A model generated the notes under the pieces. The model was given only the letters and a program-made list of their open reading frames with translations. It ran no database searches and had not been told where the DNA came from. A DNA stretch of 8,727 nt from NCBI GenBank assembly GCA_046153995.1, contig JBJXEH010000015.1, positions 1 through 8,727 of the forward strand. The letters are read 5' to 3'. Made by a program: the position numbers and the translations under genes. Each line of letters starts with the position of its first letter. The stretch's first letter is position 1. Below are positions 6,253-8,727 of this stretch, one piece after another. The stretch is from SZUA-430 sp046153995 (GTDB lineage Bacteria > Pseudomonadota > Alphaproteobacteria > Micropepsales > Micropepsaceae).

Positions 6253-7068
6253 ATGGCCGTAGTAGACGCTGCATCTCTTGGCGTTGAGAAGATCAGACCG
6301 CCATCTTTGGCGTTGGCACTGACCGAGGCCGGACGGGCGGTCGGCGACTTCATCAGCTTACAAGGCGCCTCGCCGCTCCTCACGTTCGCGCCGAAGGGTG
6401 ATGGACATCCGGTCATGGTGTTGCCCGGATTTTTGGCAGGCGGGGTAACCACCGTACCCCTTCGCCGGTTCTTGACGTCCAAAGGATATGACACTCATTG
6501 CTGGGGCTTAGGCCGCAATTTGGGTCCGCACGCGATTGGGCCCGAGGGCGAACTGCTCGGCCAGCGGCTTGAGTCGATTTACCGCAAGACGAAACGCAAG
6601 GTCAGCCTTGTCGGGTGGAGCCTCGGCGGGATCATGTCGCGCGAGTTGGCGAAGCGGTATCCGAAATATGTGCGCCAGGTGATTACGCTGGGCTCGCCGT
6701 TCGGCGCGAACCCGCGCGCGAACCATGTGTGGCGCATCTATCAAGCGGTCACGGGGCAGGACCTCGATCCGGTGGTGATGCAAGAAGCGTTCGATAATCT
6801 TGCCGAAGCGCCGAAGGGAATTCCTTCGACCGCGATCTATTCGCGCGGCGACGGCGTCGTGGCTTGGCAAATGTGCGTCGAGAAGAAGTCGAAGATGACG
6901 GACAATATCGAGGTCTATGCGTCGGTCAGCCATTGCGGGCTCGGCGTGAACCCGGCGGTGTTCTTTGCCGTCGCCGACCGCTTAGCGCTGCCCGAGAAGG
7001 AATGGGCGCCGTTCGACCGCAACGTGTCGACGTGGCGGCGGTTCATCTATCCGTCGAGCGGGCACTGA
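6253..7068 (+). CDS. Alpha/beta hydrolase, lipase-like
   Basis: A 271-residue serine hydrolase without signal peptide. The oxyanion segment VMVLPGFLAGG lies near residues 55-64, the nucleophile elbow GWSLGG gives Ser123, the acid is Asp200 (SRGDGVV), and the base is His227 (SHCGLGVNP). The C-terminal GLGVNPAVFFAVADRLA block is characteristic of a group of bacterial lipase-like hydrolases related to the triacylglycerol lipase/PGAP1-like fold. Numbering is from ATG 6253, which has GGGGG (6240-6244) 8 bases upstream; a TTG at 6247 is less likely. Its position, divergent from the regulator of a WS/DGAT cluster, suggests it hydrolyses stored acylglycerols or wax esters. The alternative is a general carboxylesterase. 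The downstream TonB-C-like gene overlaps its 3' end, suggesting co-transcription. Confidence 0.88.
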   Translation: MAVVDAASLGVEKIRPPSLALALTEAGRAVGDFISLQGASPLLTFAPKGDGHPVMVLPGFLAGGVTTVPLRRFLTSKGYDTHCWGLGRNLGPHAIGPEGELLGQRLESIYRKTKRKVSLVGWSLGGIMSRELAKRYPKYVRQVITLGSPFGANPRANHVWRIYQAVTGQDLDPVVMQEAFDNLAEAPKGIPSTAIYSRGDGVVAWQMCVEKKSKMTDNIEVYASVSHCGLGVNPAVFFAVADRLALPEKEWAPFDRNVSTWRRFIYPSSGH

Positions 7069-7451
7069 GGCCGCTTTTTCTATCGTTGAGCTTGTTGTCG
7101 CTCGCGGCGGCTGCGTTTGTGCGCGCCGATGAGGCGCAGCTGTGGTGCCCCGAAGACGACCGGGACGTGTTTGGCAAACAGGCTGCATCGACCTTTAACC
7201 CGGCCGAGTTCGTTTTGCCGAAGGAACCGGCCGGCAAAAGCACTGCGCAAGGCTCCGTCGATCTCATGGTGATGCTCGAGGCGGACGGCCGCGTGTTGTT
7301 CGCGTGCGTACTCGAGAGCGCTCCCAAAGATGTGTTCGAACAAGTGACGGTCGAGGCCGTGCGGCAGTGGCGCTATGCGCCGGCGGACGTGGCGACGCTT
7401 CCGGCGGGCGACCGGCGCATGAAGGTGCGTGTCGGCTTTGCGATGAAGTGA
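7032..7451 (+). CDS. Small exported protein with a TonB C-terminal-like domain
   Basis: The best start is GTG 7032, giving 139 residues: a basic n-region (MAAVHLSVERALRP), a hydrophobic stretch (LFLSLSLLSLAAAAF) and a signal-peptidase-like site VRA before DEAQLW. The mature part has GSVDLMVMLEADGRVLFACVLES and then VTVEAVRQWRYAPA, the pattern of the TonB C-terminal fold (beta-alpha-beta). Full TonB proteins have a membrane anchor and a long Pro-rich spacer; here there is neither, so it is not an ordinary energy transducer and may only share the fold. The start overlaps the lipase 3' end by 37 bases and has no clear ribosome binding site; CTG 7065 or TTG 7086 are alternatives. Two cysteines lie in the mature part, in LWCPED and FACVLE. 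The function is unknown. Confidence 0.7.
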   Translation: MAAVHLSVERALRPLFLSLSLLSLAAAAFVRADEAQLWCPEDDRDVFGKQAASTFNPAEFVLPKEPAGKSTAQGSVDLMVMLEADGRVLFACVLESAPKDVFEQVTVEAVRQWRYAPADVATLPAGDRRMKVRVGFAMK

Positions 7452-7453
7452 CG

Positions 7454-8727
7454 CTAGTCCCTGTACGCCGGCGGTAACGGTGTCCCCAGGTTGCGGTAGC
7501 GGCGCGCTAGTTCTTCGGCGCGGGAGTCCATGGGTTGTTGGACGCCTTTGATGAGGACCGCGATGGGCTGGGTGCTTGGTTCCAGCGGGTCGCCGGTCCA
7601 GACCACGATGTCGGCTTGTTTGCCGCGTTCGATGGAGCCCACTTTGGTTTCGCCGAAGATGCGGGCTGGGTTGATCGTGAGCGCCGCTAGCGCTGCGTTG
7701 TGAGGCAGACCGTGGGCGACGGCGTTGCCTGCGTTGTAGCGGGACTCTCTGAGCCGCGAGCCACCGTCGCCGTTTGCGATGGCTATGGTGACGCCTGCGG
7801 CGTGCAGCCTGGCCGCGTTTTCCATCGTCGAGCCGCGGGCTTCGAAGCTTGAGGGCAAATTCGCGGTCGGGTTCAGTAGAACGGCCACGCGCGCTCGGGC
7901 GATTTCGTCTGCTACCATCCAGCCTTCTTCCGCGCCGGATAGCACGATCTTCAGCCGGTATTCGCGGGCAATCTTGAGCACTTCGCGGATGTCGGCGGCG
8001 CGGTGGACGCCGACGATCAGTTTCGTGCGGCCCTGGACGACGGGGATGAGTGCGTCGAGGTCGGCTTTCGTGAAGCGCAGGTCGCGCGTGCCGCCGGTGT
8101 TGTAGGCGCCGCGGCGGCGTGCGTACCAGCGCACGTCGTCGAGATCGGCGCGCAGGGCCGTGATCGCCGAGCCACGGGCGCCGCCGGCGCGGGCGGCGCC
8201 GCCTTCGCCGAGTTCAAGGATTTGAGCCACGCGCGAGCGGGTCACCGGATTTGCGCCGTGAGCCAGCGTGATGACGGCCGCTTGGCCTGCGAACAGAAGC
8301 TCGCGGTCTTCGGCTTGGCCGTATGTGGGCGTTACCAGCGCACGCGTCACGCCGCCGAGGCGGGCGACGGGGATCGCGACGGAACTCGGGTCGATGCCGT
8401 AGGCGATGTTGAACGCGGCGCTGAGGCCTGAGTTCGTCGTGGCCGTATCGTTCGTTTCCTTGACGAGATCGACCTCGACCGCGCCGAGGTTCGTGCCGGC
8501 GATGAAGAAGCCCGGCGTCACGGCGCCGCCTTTGGCGTCGATCACGATGGCGTTTGCGGGCACGCGGACGCGGGGGCCGACTTGCGCCACCCAACCGTTA
8601 TGGATCAGCACGGTGCCTTGCACGTCACCGGCGCGGCCCATCGTGTGGATGCGGGCGTTTGTGATTGCGACTGTGTCGGCGACAGCTGCGTGTGCGAAGA
8701 TCAGCGCAACGAAGCTGAGCAGGATGG
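7454..8727 (-). CDS. Exported amidohydrolase-fold protein lacking the HxH motif (5' truncated)
   Basis: The reading frame runs off the window; 423 residues are visible. Upstream of the ATG at 8641 the frame continues and encodes a signal peptide end, ILLSFVALIFAHAAVA, before DTVAITNARIHTMG, so 8641 is internal. The beta-sandwich start (VLIHNGWVAQVG), the TPGFF turn and the C-terminal NPARIFGETKVGSIERGKQADIVVW block identify the imidazolonepropionase-like amidohydrolase superfamily, periplasmic here. At the usual position of the HxH metal ligands (normally VTPGLIDxHxH) the sequence is VTPGFFIAGTNLG (codons near 8479-8518), so these ligands are missing. A later His (GVHRAAD) and an Asp (ANGDGG) remain. 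A Gly/Ala/Arg-rich loop (EGGAARAGGARG) is encoded at about 8165-8215. Function and activity are unknown. The stop lies 2 bases from the convergent TonB-C-like stop. Confidence 0.88.
   Translation of the reverse strand, partial: ILLSFVALIFAHAAVADTVAITNARIHTMGRAGDVQGTVLIHNGWVAQVGPRVRVPANAIVIDAKGGAVTPGFFIAGTNLGAVEVDLVKETNDTATTNSGLSAAFNIAYGIDPSSVAIPVARLGGVTRALVTPTYGQAEDRELLFAGQAAVITLAHGANPVTRSRVAQILELGEGGAARAGGARGSAITALRADLDDVRWYARRRGAYNTGGTRDLRFTKADLDALIPVVQGRTKLIVGVHRAADIREVLKIAREYRLKIVLSGAEEGWMVADEIARARVAVLLNPTANLPSSFEARGSTMENAARLHAAGVTIAIANGDGGSRLRESRYNAGNAVAHGLPHNAALAALTINPARIFGETKVGSIERGKQADIVVWTGDPLEPSTQPIAVLIKGVQQPMDSRAEELARRYRNLGTPLPPAYRD

Noticed and set aside
5997..6494. N-terminal extension of the TetR frame up to 6494
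   Set aside because: It runs antisense to the lipase gene, has no family similarity, and a well-spaced GGGAG marks the start at 5996.
8165..8215. GC-rich GGCGCC repeats suggesting a hairpin or repeat element
   Set aside because: They encode a Gly/Ala/Arg-rich loop in frame within the amidohydrolase and need no separate explanation.
1..8727. CRISPR arrays, tRNA/rRNA genes, transposases, prophage or defence genes
   Set aside because: No regularly spaced repeats, RNA gene signatures or mobile-element proteins were found on reading both strands.

Overview
The window is dense, GC-rich bacterial chromosome. The gene content suggests an alphaproteobacterium, perhaps near the Hyphomonadaceae/Caulobacterales. 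That guess rests on the phasin, the secreted amidohydrolase, the family-5 uracil-DNA glycosylase and the tight GC-rich packing; it is an inference, not a proof. No RNA genes, insertion sequences, CRISPR arrays or prophage genes were seen. No gene-free stretch exceeds about 260 bases.

Layout. The + strand tail of a probable nucleotide pyrophosphatase/phosphodiesterase (to 101) meets a minus-strand uracil-DNA glycosylase (udgB-like, 98-757). A VOC/glyoxalase-fold gene (876-1259, +) diverges from it. The centre is a minus-strand run, read from high to low coordinates: TetR-type regulator (5394-5996), wax ester synthase/diacylglycerol acyltransferase (WS/DGAT, 3600-5144), alpha/beta hydrolase (2679-3587), phasin (2215-2643) and short-chain dehydrogenase (1264-2139). 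Diverging from the regulator on the + strand are a second lipase-like hydrolase (6253-7068) and a small secreted TonB-C-like protein (about 7032-7451). The right end is a minus-strand, exported amidohydrolase-fold protein whose 5' end lies outside the window.

The central block reads as a neutral storage lipid cluster: an acyltransferase that makes wax esters or triacylglycerols, a granule-surface protein, two hydrolases that could mobilise or remodel the lipid, an oxidoreductase that might feed in or remove an alcohol/aldehyde, and a regulator. The linking of these roles is inference from gene order. The most unusual feature is that the acyltransferase, phasin and dehydrogenase each carry a lysine/alanine/proline-rich tail at one end, which suggests a shared localisation or binding property.

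Other points: the amidohydrolase lacks the usual HxH metal motif, all three convergent gene junctions nearly touch or overlap, and two strong inverted repeats lie in the minus-strand block, one after tetR and one between phasin and dehydrogenase.
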